Shown one piece after another: positions 54,917 through 64,000 of a DNA stretch of 64,000 nt. The translations under genes and the position numbers were made by a program. A model generated the notes under the pieces. The model saw only the letters and a program-made list of their open reading frames with translations. It ran no database searches and was not told where the DNA came from. The first letter of the stretch is position 1; each line of letters opens with the position of its first letter. This DNA is from JAWKRB01 sp041389885 (GTDB lineage Bacteria; Myxococcota_A; Polyangia; Polyangiales; Ga0077539), in the NCBI GenBank assembly GCA_041389885.1, contig JAWKRB010000009.1, positions 186,001-250,000 of the forward strand. The letters are read 5' to 3'.

Positions 54917-54932
54917 GGTAAGCCGCGTTACC
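54917..54932. promoter_or_regulatory. Inverted repeat next to the regulator start
   Basis: GGTAA-N6-TTACC (54917-54932) lies 10 bases before GTG 54943 and directly behind the divergent -35 box. It is a plausible site for autoregulation by the OmpR-like factor. Small repeat; could be chance. Confidence 0.3.
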
Positions 54933-54942
54933 CTCACGCGCC

Positions 54943-55626
54943 GTGCGCATCGCACTCGTATCCGCTTCGACCCACGACGACGTCGCCGAGGTGCTCCGCG
55001 ACCTCGGTTGCACCGCGCGCGTCTGCGCTCCTCTCGACCCGCCCGACGCCATCGTGCGGGCCGCCGACGTCGTGCTCGTCGACGGCGCCGACGACCTCGA
55101 CCTCGCGCGCTTCATCCTCGGCCGGTGCCGCGGCGCCGACGCGAGGATGCCCATGCTCCTCGTGCTCTCGGCGGCGCAGCTCGCGCGCCTCGACCCGTCG
55201 TGGCCCTTCGACGATTTCATCCTCCGGAGCTGCACGCCTCACGAGATCTACAAGCGCCTCCGCATCGTCGAGTGGCGCGCGAGCGAGTTCGCCCACGCCG
55301 AGCGCGTCAAGATCGGCGACCTCGTCATCGACGCCGCTGCCCACGAGGTGCAGCTCGGAGGACGGCGCGTCGCGATGGCCCCCATGGAGTTCACGTTGCT
55401 CATGCACCTCGCCCGAAACCGTGACCGGGTCATTGAGCGCGGCGCGCTGCTGCGCGAGGTCTGGGGCGTGCGCGTCGCGCGCACGCGCACCCTCGATGTG
55501 CACGTGCAGCGGCTGCGCGCGAAGCTCTCGCCGTCGGTGAGCATCGAGACCGTGCGCGGGGTGGGATACCGCCTCGTGACCGCTCGCGGCGTCGACCTGA
55601 GCGACGCGCCCGAGGCCGCGCGATGA
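54943..55626 (+). CDS. OmpR/PhoB-like winged-helix regulator with atypical receiver
   Basis: 227 residues. The N-terminal half has receiver topology: VVLVDGADDL gives an Asp near 46, but the acidic pair at the start of the domain is replaced (VSASTHDDV), and the conserved Lys (usually in L-K-P-F) reads ILRSCTP. Phosphorylation is therefore doubtful. The C-terminal Trans_reg_C domain is clear: FTLLMHLARNRDRVIERGAL, RTLDVHVQRLRAKLSP and ETVRGVGYRL. DNA-binding transcription factor. It overlaps pdxA (ATGA), so the two may be co-regulated. GTG 54943 is the first good start. Confidence 0.8.
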   Translation: MRIALVSASTHDDVAEVLRDLGCTARVCAPLDPPDAIVRAADVVLVDGADDLDLARFILGRCRGADARMPMLLVLSAAQLARLDPSWPFDDFILRSCTPHEIYKRLRIVEWRASEFAHAERVKIGDLVIDAAAHEVQLGGRRVAMAPMEFTLLMHLARNRDRVIERGALLREVWGVRVARTRTLDVHVQRLRAKLSPSVSIETVRGVGYRLVTARGVDLSDAPEAAR

Positions 55627-56578
55627 GCGGCGACCTCGTGCGTCTCGCCGTGTCGGTAGGCTGCCCGTGCGGCGTCGGCCCCGAGGTGTCGCTGCGCGCC
55701 GCGCAGCGCTTCGTGCGCGAGGACCCTGCCTCGCGCGTCACCCTCGTGGGCGACCCCGGCGCGCTGGGCGCGCTCGCGCCCGACGACGCTCCCTCGCTGC
55801 GGATCCTCCCGGCGAGCCGGCTCGCGCCGGGGTCGCGCGTCCCGGGCCGTCCTGACGTCGAGGCGGGGCGCGCGCAGCTGGCGGCGATCGACCTCGCGAC
55901 CGACCTCGTGCTCGCGGGCGACGCCGACGCGCTGGTCACCGGCCCCGTGAGCAAGTCGGCGATCGCCCTGGGCGGCGTCGACTTTCAGGGGCACACCGAG
56001 CACCTCGCCGCGCGCGGCGGGGTCGACCGGGTGGTCATGAGCTTTCACGGCCCCGGCCTCCGCGTCGCGTTGGTGACCACGCACGTCTCGATCGTCGAGC
56101 TGCCGGCGCTCATCACCGCCGACCGCGTGGCCTTCACCCTCGACGTCGCGATCGAGGCGCTCGCGAGGGACTTCGGCGTCGCGGCGCCCCGCGTGGTCGT
56201 CGCGGGGCTCAATCCCCACGCGGGCGAGGGCGGGATGTTCGGCCGCGAGGAGATCGAACGGATCAACCCCGGGATCGAGCGAGCGCGCGCGCGAGCGCCC
56301 CACGCGCGCATCGCCGGCGCCATGCCCGCCGAGTCGGCGTTTCGCCACGCCCGCGACGGGCGCTACGACCTGGTGGTCGCGATGTTCCACGACCAGGCCA
56401 CCATCGCGTCGAAGCTCGTGGACTTTGGCGACGCGGTGAACGTCACCCTCGGCCTGCCCTTCATTCGTACCAGCGTCGACCACGGCACGGCGTACGACAT
56501 CGCGGGCACCGGGACCGCCGACCCGAGCGGCATGCTCGCGGCGCTGCGCCTCGCCGCGAGCATGGCCCGGCGCCGACG

Positions 56579-57645
<1,067 letters not shown>

Positions 57646-57649
<4 letters not shown>

Positions 57650-57978
57650 ATTCCGCTCTTCTTCTCGATGTTGTGGGCGACGAGCGCGTGGGCCATCGTG
57701 ATCCCCGCGCGCAGCGAGGCGGCGGCGTGCGCGGCCTCGGCGAGGTGCTCCATGCCCATGCCGAGGGAGCGAGCCTGCTCGGTGTACGAGTGGATGCAGT
57801 AGGGGCACTTCTCGCTGAGCGACACCGCGAACCCGATGAGGATCTTCTCGCGCTTCGTCAGCAGCCCGGCCTGAAACGCCGACCCGTAATATTTCTCCCA
57901 CTGCGCCCACAGCTCGGGGTGGTGGGCCTTGAGGTCTCCGAAGTGCGCGAGGTCGGCGTCGTCGAAATAAGCGCTCAC
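57646..57978 (-). CDS. AhpD-like/carboxymuconolactone-decarboxylase-family protein of the arsenosugar type
   Basis: 110 residues, all-helical CMD fold. The active site SEKCPYCIHSYTEQA near 62-76 gives the E-x2-C-x2-C-x2-H redox/proton-relay pattern of AhpD. This compact form is the 'arsenosugar biosynthesis-associated peroxidase-like' protein usually adjacent to ArsS. GTG 57978; its stop overlaps the arsS start (GTGA). It may reduce peroxides, thiols or an arsenical; the exact reaction is unknown. Confidence 0.85.
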
Positions 57979-57995
57979 AGGGTCTCCGTAGGGGG

Positions 57996-59735
57996 TCAGA
58001 TGCGGGTCGAGGGGCCGAGGTCGCGGCCGAGTCGCAGCGGCACGAGCGCGCCGCTCTTCTCCTGCGGCGAGCGCGGCGTGTGGTGCTCGAGCGAGAGCAC
58101 GCCGCGGGGGCAGACCTCGGCGCACATGCCGCAGCCGACGCAGCTCGCGCGGGTGAAGCTCTCGTTGGCCTGCGCGTAGGAGCGCACGTCGATGCCCATC
58201 TCGCAGTACTTCGTGCACATCCCGCACGAGATGCACATGTCGGCCTTCACCCGGATGCGGTAGCGGCCGAGCTTCTGCACGAGCCCGAGCAGCGCCGCCA
58301 TCGGGCAGAAGTTTCGGCACCATTGACGGGTGCCGCCGAGGGGGTAGAGGCCGACGCCGATCGCGCCGCTGAGCACCGCGGTCACCACCACGCCGTAGTA
58401 GTACCGGGCCTTCGCCGCCGCGCCGACGAGCGCCGCGCTGCGCAGGGCGTCGTCGACCCGGTAGGCGCTGTGGGCGCCGTGCCCCGACCACCACACGCCG
58501 CTGACCCGGCTCTCGGGCGCCACCCACGACGCGAGGACCACCAGCAGCGTCGTGACCACCGCGACGCCGAGCGTCAGGTGGATCGACACGCGCTCGAAGC
58601 GCCAGGCCGAGCTGCCCTTCTGCGAGAGGTGTCGCCAGGGCTCCCCCGCGGTGTTCGCGAGGCCGCCGCAGCCGCAGACCCACGAGCAGTACCAGCGCTT
58701 GCCGAAGAGCGCGCCGAGGAGGGGCACCAGCACCAGCGAGCCGAGAAAGCTCCAGAGCACGAAGGGCGTCGGGTCGCGAAGGATGTTGTCGGGGTAGAAC
58801 GCGTCGATCTTCAGCGGCCAGAAGTACGAGAGGTAGTACCCGGGCTGCGCGAACATCGAGAGGATCACCGGCACCGAGAAGCCGAAGCTCACCTGCACCA
58901 GCATCACCACGGAGGTGCGCACGACCTGGTAGCGGTTGTGCCAGTACTTGCCGCACACGTACACGCCGCCGACGGTGACCGACATCGAGTAGAGCAGCCC
59001 GTAGAGCGACCACTTCGAGTCGAGCCCCGCGTAGAGCAGGTGGTAGAAGGCCCGCAGCGAGCGCTCCCCCTGCCGCACCGCGTAGCCCGGCTCTAGCGCG
59101 TGGGTGCCGTACGCCAGCGCGAAGAGCGCGCCGTAGACCCCGGCGAGGGCGAGCGAGGCCCAGCGCAGCGCCTCGCCGGTGTCTCGCCGCGAACGCCACG
59201 CCCCTCGCGCCCCGACCGCGAACGCCGCGGCGCTCGGCGCCAGGAACAGCGCCAGGAGCGGCGCAGGCCACGACTCCCCCGGCGCCCGCAGCAGGTGTCT
59301 GCCGCCCCGCACGACGGGCTCCAGCGCCTCGGCGAAGAGCACCGAGGCGTAGAGGGTCCCGAGGGTCAGCGCCGCCGCGCGCGCGCCGAGCTTGAGCGCG
59401 GCCTCGAGGTCGGAGCGCCCGCGGCGGCCGTCGTCGTCCCTCGCGCGAAACCGCTCCCACACCGCCGCGACGACGACCCCGACGAGGGCCGACGCGAGGA
59501 GCGCGCCCACCCCTGGAAGCGTGAGGGCCATCACCGCGTCGGCGGGCAGTCCCGCGTTCGCGCCGCGGTAGCCCGTGGGACGCGCCGCGCCGAGCCACCA
59601 CGCCAGCCGCTTCGTCTCGCCGCTCAGGTAGAGCCCGAAATAGAAGCTGAGCAGCAGCGTCGAGGTGAGCCACGCGCTGGCTCCCCGGTGCGTGATGTCG
59701 TGGCGAAGCGCCTCGACCAGCCCCGCGCGCCTCAC
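57996..59735 (-). CDS. Membrane polyferredoxin, NosR/NapH-like 4Fe-4S protein
   Basis: 579 residues. About ten hydrophobic segments from residue 25 to 500, then a cytosolic di-cluster ferredoxin. In the membrane part two NapH-type motifs occur, WYCSWVCGCGGLA near 345-358 and WCRNFCPMAALLG near 475-487. The C-terminal clusters are CISCGMCTKYC near 505-515 and CVGCGMCAEVCP near 535-546. Such proteins pass electrons between quinol or flavin donors and ferredoxin-like acceptors. It is coupled to the FAD oxidoreductase by GTGA at its start and is 17 bases from the AhpD-like gene. Confidence 0.85.
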   Translation of the reverse strand: MRRAGLVEALRHDITHRGASAWLTSTLLLSFYFGLYLSGETKRLAWWLGAARPTGYRGANAGLPADAVMALTLPGVGALLASALVGVVVAAVWERFRARDDDGRRGRSDLEAALKLGARAAALTLGTLYASVLFAEALEPVVRGGRHLLRAPGESWPAPLLALFLAPSAAAFAVGARGAWRSRRDTGEALRWASLALAGVYGALFALAYGTHALEPGYAVRQGERSLRAFYHLLYAGLDSKWSLYGLLYSMSVTVGGVYVCGKYWHNRYQVVRTSVVMLVQVSFGFSVPVILSMFAQPGYYLSYFWPLKIDAFYPDNILRDPTPFVLWSFLGSLVLVPLLGALFGKRWYCSWVCGCGGLANTAGEPWRHLSQKGSSAWRFERVSIHLTLGVAVVTTLLVVLASWVAPESRVSGVWWSGHGAHSAYRVDDALRSAALVGAAAKARYYYGVVVTAVLSGAIGVGLYPLGGTRQWCRNFCPMAALLGLVQKLGRYRIRVKADMCISCGMCTKYCEMGIDVRSYAQANESFTRASCVGCGMCAEVCPRGVLSLEHHTPRSPQEKSGALVPLRLGRDLGPSTRI

Positions 59736-61036
59736 GACGGCCTCCCAGCCGCGACGCGCCCCACGACCGACAGGGGGCGCTCTTGAAACTCGCCCAGCGG
59801 CGCGCGGCCGAATTCCACGTCGAACTGAGCGTCGGAGAGCCGTCGGGTCACCCACGACAGCGACCGCCCCTCCTCGACCCATTGAGAGAGCACCGCGTGG
59901 TCCCAGCGCGACCCGAGCATGTTGAACCCGAGCACCCGACCCTGGTGGTGCACGATGCGCTGGCTCATGGGCTTCGTGGGGTGTCGGCGGTAGACGCTCT
60001 CGGACCCATCCGGCACCTCGCGCAGCTCACCCACCGTCGTGTACTCGACCTCGAAGAGCTTGGCGCTGTTGAAGTACGTCGGCGGGCGGTACGGCGACGC
60101 GCGGCCCGTCATGTTCGCGCCGGCGAGCGCGCCCTGCCGCTTCGCCGAGTACCAGATCTGCTCGACGCGGGTCTCGCCGCCGCCCAGCGGGACCTCCGCG
60201 CAGTCTCCCGCGCACCACACGCCGGGCAGCGAGGTCCGCAGCTCCTCGTCGACGACGACGCCGCGGGCGATCGTAGGGGGGGTTGTCACCTCGCGCAGCC
60301 AGCCCACCGCGGGCACCACGCCGATGCACCCGCCGACGAGCTGCGCGTCGAGGGAGCCCCCGTCCGAGAGCTTCACCGCGCGCACCCGGCCCGCGTCGTC
60401 GACCTCGAGTGACGTGGCCTCCACGCCCAGGCGAAGGTCCACCCCGTGGCGCCGCATCGACTCCGCGATCATCTCGCCTTCCTCTTCGCAGAGCGCGGCG
60501 GGCCAGTACCAGGGCTCGCGCACGAGAAAGGTCGTGCGCACCCCGTGGTGGAGCAGGCACTCGACCAGCTCGACGCCGATGAGCCCGCCCCCGATCACCA
60601 CCGCCTGCCGGGTGCTGGGGATCCACCGCTCGCAGGCGTCGAGGTCTTGCAGGCTCACGAGGTTCACCAGGCCGTCGACCGCCGAGGCGCGGCCGAGGGC
60701 CAGCTCGCGCGGGAGCGAGCCCGTCGCGAGGAGCAGCTTGTCCCACGCGAGGGAGCTCCCGTCGCTGAGGCCGAGCGTGCGCGCGTTCGCGTCGAGGTCC
60801 GTGGCGCGGAGCTGCACCCGACGGATGCCCTTCGCCGACCACGACGCGCGCTCGAAGGGCTCCAGGTCGCGCCGCTCCATCTTCCCCATCAGCACGTACA
60901 TCAGCGCGGTGCGCGAGAAGAAGTAGGGAGACTCCCCGCTCACGAGGGTGATCTCCGCGTCGCTCCGCTCCCTCGCCTTGAGCGCCGCCGTGGCCCCCGC
61001 GACGCCGTTCCCCACGATCACGATGTGTTCTGGCAT
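59732..61036 (-). CDS. FAD-dependent NAD(P)-disulfide-type oxidoreductase
   Basis: 434 residues. FAD Rossmann motif IVIVGNGVAGATAALKAR near 5-22, a second dinucleotide site AVVIGGGLIGVELVECLL near 145-162 for NAD(P)H, and the C-terminal FAD motif VWCAGDCAEVP near 275-285. A ~100-residue C-terminal extension (from SAKLFEVEYTTVGELREV) is of unknown type. No redox CxxxxC motif, so it resembles ferredoxin/rubredoxin reductases and NirB-type FAD modules rather than thioredoxin reductases. First gene of the four-gene operon. ATG 61036; no clear promoter seen in the 78-base gap shared with uvrA. Confidence 0.88.
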   Translation of the reverse strand: MPEHIVIVGNGVAGATAALKARERSDAEITLVSGESPYFFSRTALMYVLMGKMERRDLEPFERASWSAKGIRRVQLRATDLDANARTLGLSDGSSLAWDKLLLATGSLPRELALGRASAVDGLVNLVSLQDLDACERWIPSTRQAVVIGGGLIGVELVECLLHHGVRTTFLVREPWYWPAALCEEEGEMIAESMRRHGVDLRLGVEATSLEVDDAGRVRAVKLSDGGSLDAQLVGGCIGVVPAVGWLREVTTPPTIARGVVVDEELRTSLPGVWCAGDCAEVPLGGGETRVEQIWYSAKRQGALAGANMTGRASPYRPPTYFNSAKLFEVEYTTVGELREVPDGSESVYRRHPTKPMSQRIVHHQGRVLGFNMLGSRWDHAVLSQWVEEGRSLSWVTRRLSDAQFDVEFGRAPLGEFQERPLSVVGRVAAGRPS

Positions 61037-61114
61037 GTGCTCCGTCGCGAGGCTACGCCGCCCCGTCGCGCTCGGTAACAACAACCCCGGCGGTGACGTG
61101 GCACCCTCCCGCCC

Positions 61115-63831
61115 ATGGAGCTCATCCGCGTTCGAGGTGCGCGCACGCACAACCTCAAGGCCGTGGACCTCGACATCCCGCGCGGCGCCCTGGTGGTCAT
61201 CACCGGCCCCTCGGGCTGCGGAAAGAGCTCGCTGGCCTTCGACACGATCTACGCCGAGGGCCGGCGGCGCTACATCGAGTCGCTGAACGTCAGCGCCCGG
61301 CGCATGCTCGGCGGCGCCGGCCGCGCGCCGGTCGATTCCATCGAGGGGCTCTCTCCGGCCATCGCGGTCTCGCAGGGCTCGATCAGTCGGTCGCCGCGGA
61401 GCACCGTGGGCACGGTCACGGAGCTCGACGACCACCTCCGGCTGCTGCTCGCGAGGGTGGGCGAGGTGCGATGCCCGGGGTGCGGCGAGGTGGTGGTCGC
61501 GAGGTCGCCGTCCGAGGTCGTCGACGAGGTCATGGCGCTGGGCGAGGGGGCGCGCGCGATGATCCTCGCGCCCCTCGGGCGGCGCCGCGTCGGTCCGCAC
61601 GGCGCGACCTTCGCGGCCCTGCGCCGCGACGGCTTCGTGCGCGTGCGGGTGAACGGAGAGGTGCTCTCGCTCGACGAGCTCCCCGAGCTCGACGACGACG
61701 CGCCCCTCGACCTCGACCTCGTGGTCGACCGCGTGGTCCTTCGGCCCTCGTCGCGCGCCCGGGTGCTCGACGCGGTCGAGCTCGCGCTGCAGCGAGGCGA
61801 CGGCGCGGTGCGCGTCGCGGTGGTCGAGGGCGTCGAGCTCGCGCTCACCACCCGCTTCGCCTGCGCCGCGTGCGACCGGGTCCTGCCCGAGGTCACGCCC
61901 GCGCTGCTCTCCTTCAACAGCCCCGCGGGGGCGTGCCCGCGCTGCCTCGGGCTGGGCACGCTGCGAGAGACCTCGTCCCTCGTGAGGAACCCCGCGCGCT
62001 CCCTCCGGGGCGGGGCGATCTACATCGGCCGCCAGAACGGCCCCGCGCCGGCCCCCGCGGCCCCCCCCCCCGCGGCGGGGGCGCCCCCCCCCCCCCCCGC
62101 CGCGCGCCCCCGCCGAGGGCGAGGGAGGAGATCCTCCTCGGCGACGGAGAAGACTTTCCGGGCGTCGCCTCGCTCGCCGCGGGCGGCGAAGACGAGCCGC
62201 CGTCGCGCTTCGACCCGCAGGCGGCCTGCGACCTCTGCGACGGCGCGCGGCTCCGCCCCGAGGCCAGGGTCGTGCGCGTCGCCGACGCCGACATCGTCAC
62301 GCTCTCCCGAGAGCCCCTCCACGCGCTCCGCGCGCGGCTCGGCGCGTACGCCCCTCCCGCGCGCCACGCCGAGGTCGCCCGGCGCGTGCTCAGCGAGGTG
62401 CTCGGTCGCCTCGACTACCTGATCGAGGTCGGCGTCGGATACCTCTCCCTCGACCGCTCCGCGCCGACCCTCTCCAGCGGCGAGGGGCAGCGCGTGCGCC
62501 TGGCCACGCAGCTCGGCGGCGCGCTCAGCGGCGTGCTGTACGTGCTCGACGAGCCCTCCCGCGGGCTCCACCCCAAGGACCGCGCGCGCCTTCGCGGCGC
62601 CCTGCGCGCCCTCGTCGCGCGCGGCAACTCCGTGCTCGTCGTCGAGCACGACCTCGACACCGTACGCGAGGCCGACCACGTGATCGACCTGGGTCCCGGC
62701 GCCGGGGTGCTGGGCGGCGAGGTGCTCGCGACGGGCGCTCCCGCCGAGCTCGAGCGCGCGCCCCGCAGCGTGACCGCCCCGTGGCTCCGGCGCGACCGCG
62801 CGCTGCACCGACGCGCGAGAAGCGTTGCGGCGCAAGGCTCTATCTCGATCCGAGGCGCCCGCGCGCACAACCTCCGCGGGGTCTCGGTCGAGATCCCCCT
62901 CGGCGCCCTCACGGCGGTCACCGGGGTCTCGGGCAGCGGAAAGACCTCCCTGATCCTCGGCACCCTGGTGCCGCACCTCCGCGCGCGCCTCGCGGCCGCG
63001 CCGCCGCCCCCCGCGCCCGTCGACACCATCACCGGGGCGGAGCGGATCCAGCGGGTGGTCGCCGTCGACGCGCTCCCGCTGTCGCGCAGCGCCCGGTCGA
63101 TCCCCGCGACGCTGCTGTCGGTGCTCGACCCGCTCCGGGAGCTCTTCGCGTCGCTCCCCGAGGCCAGGGCGAGAGGCTTTCGAGCGTCTCGGTTCAGCTT
63201 CAACGCGCGGGGCGGCCGCTGCGAGCGGTGCCGGGGCGAGGGGGTGACCCGCGTGGCGATGCAATTCCTCGCCGACGTGACGCTCCCCTGCGACGCCTGC
63301 GGGGGACGGCGCTACGAGCCCGAGACCCTCGCGGTGACCTGGCGCGGCATGTCCATCGCCGACGTGCTCGCGCTCACCGTCGACGACGCGCTGGCGCAGT
63401 TCGAGGCGCACCCCAAGATCCGCGCGCCGCTCCGCGCGCTGCACGACGTCGGGCTGGGATACCTGGGTCTCGCGCAGTCGGCCTCGACGCTCTCGGGGGG
63501 CGAGGCGCAGCGCGTACGCCTCGCGCGCGAGCTCGTGCGGCGCACGACGGCCGACACGCTCTACGTGCTCGACGAGCCCACCGCGGGGCTGCACCGCGAC
63601 GACATCGAGGCGCTCACCGACCTGCTCCAGACCCTCGTCGCGGAGGGCGCGACGGTGGTGGTGATCGAGCATGACCCCGCGGTCATCGCCCTCGCGGATC
63701 ACATCCTCGACCTGGGGCCCGGCGCGGGCCCGGAGGGCGGCGGGATCACCGTCGCCGGCGACCTCGCGACGGTGCTCCGCTGCGAGAGCTCGGCGACCGC
63801 CGCGGCGCTGCGCGTCCACCTGTCGGCTTGA
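61115..63831 (+). CDS. UvrA paralog (class III/UvrA2-like), frameshifted in a poly-C tract
   Basis: ABC-type DNA damage recognition ATPase. NBD1: GPSGCGKSSLAFDTIYAEG near 31-49, IEGLSPAIAVSQ near 82-93, zinc module CAACD...CPRCLGLG near 250-280. NBD1 signature is TLSSGEGQR, not LSGGESQR. NBD2: TGVSGSGKTSL, a zinc module CERCRGEG...CDACGG, and TLSGGEAQRVRLARELVRR near the end. The motif that in UvrA reads DQSPIGRTPRSNP is here DALPLSRSARSIP, typical of diverged paralogs. Length ~905 codons. The frame changes within the C-rich stretch 62050-62106, where three long G/C runs lie; 61115-62049 and 62107-63831 are both in good coding phase. The canonical uvrA may be elsewhere. Confidence 0.85.
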
Positions 63832-63888
63832 CCCGGCCCTCCCGACTCGGATTCCATTCGACGAATTCTGCCCGGAGCACAGACCACC

Positions 63889-64000
63889 ATGAATTTCGAC
63901 CTGCCCGAGGGCACCGAGGCGATCCTCCAGAGCGTTCGCGAATTCTGCACCCGTGAGGTCGCCCCCCAGGCGCGTCGCTGGGACGAGGCCGCGGAGCACC
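63889..64000 (+). CDS. Acyl-CoA dehydrogenase, 5' end only
   Basis: ATG 63889 (GGAG upstream) begins MNFDLPEGTEAILQSVREFC, then REVAPQARRWD, the N-terminal helical domain of acyl-CoA dehydrogenases. The gene runs out of the window after 37 codons. FAD-dependent fatty-acid or amino-acid acyl-CoA oxidation by family; substrate cannot be told. Confidence 0.75.
   Translation, partial: MNFDLPEGTEAILQSVREFCTREVAPQARRWDEAAEH

Overview
The window is about 64 kb of very GC-rich DNA whose gene content points to a Myxococcota (myxobacterium-like, Polyangia-type) chromosome. The main pointers are a Ser/Thr kinase with PEGA-type domains, a pseudokinase, a PilR-like regulator beside a type IV pilin, many lipoproteins, HEAT-repeat/beta-propeller envelope proteins, a very large TamB, and frequent GTG starts. 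This is inference from gene content; no taxonomic marker RNA is present. Many adjacent genes are coupled by 1- or 4-base stop/start overlaps (GTGA, ATGA, TGATG).

Layout. 1-9.4 kb, + strand: a lipoprotein, an RlmD/TrmA-family rRNA/tRNA uracil methyltransferase, a TilS-like protein with a degenerate PP-loop, then ftsH-folP-cdaA-cdaR-glmM (proteolysis, folate, c-di-AMP, cell-wall precursor). From about 7.25 to 11.28 kb every gene (cdaR, glmM, an SGNH hydrolase, a methyltransferase fragment, an IS1182-type transposase fragment) is shredded by dense small indels. About 1 kb of this stretch (9641-10622) recurs cleanly at 11277-12266. I read this as an unpolished or mis-joined assembly segment, possibly combined with a real IS-associated duplication. 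11.9-19.9 kb, - strand: an LCM-type methyltransferase and a tamA-tamB outer-membrane assembly pair. 20.0-23.2 kb: a Rieske protein, a cytochrome b fused to two c-type haem domains, and an alpha/beta-hydrolase-like exported protein. 23.3-29.2 kb: a protein quality-control block tig-clpP-clpX-lon, followed by tRNA-Val(TAC). 29.4-34 kb: a small DUF697/EcsC-like protein, a pseudokinase and hutU-hutI (histidine degradation). 34-46 kb: a KOW-tailed protein, a glycosyltransferase, a methyltransferase, a PilR-like regulator, a pilin with a coupled downstream gene, a PEGA Ser/Thr kinase and a membrane protein with a phosphodiester-glycosidase domain. 46-55 kb: envelope proteins (HEAT, PQQ-like propeller/HEAT lipoprotein, CX4CH lipoprotein, DsbA-like lipoprotein, a low-complexity GAF protein) and a response-regulator-like factor coupled to pdxA. 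56.6-61.0 kb, - strand: a four-gene operon of FAD/NAD(P) oxidoreductase, membrane polyferredoxin (NosR/NapH-like), AhpD-like CxxC protein and ArsS-like radical SAM enzyme. 61.1-64 kb: a divergent UvrA paralog and the start of an acyl-CoA dehydrogenase.

The most interesting candidate system is the 56.6-61.0 kb operon. An arsenosugar-type radical SAM enzyme and its AhpD-like companion are translationally chained to what looks like a dedicated NAD(P)H-to-membrane-to-ferredoxin electron path. Other points worth attention are the cytochrome b/di-haem fusion, the degenerate TilS in the canonical tilS-ftsH position, the TamA homologue with a possible lipobox, and the pseudokinase beside the hut genes.

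Sequence quality is a real limit. Besides the 7.25-11.28 kb zone, isolated frameshifts break an N-terminal lipoprotein, tamA, tamB, tig, hutI, the glycosidase-domain protein, the GAF protein and uvrA. Several sit in homopolymers. They are annotated as single genes with the break noted.
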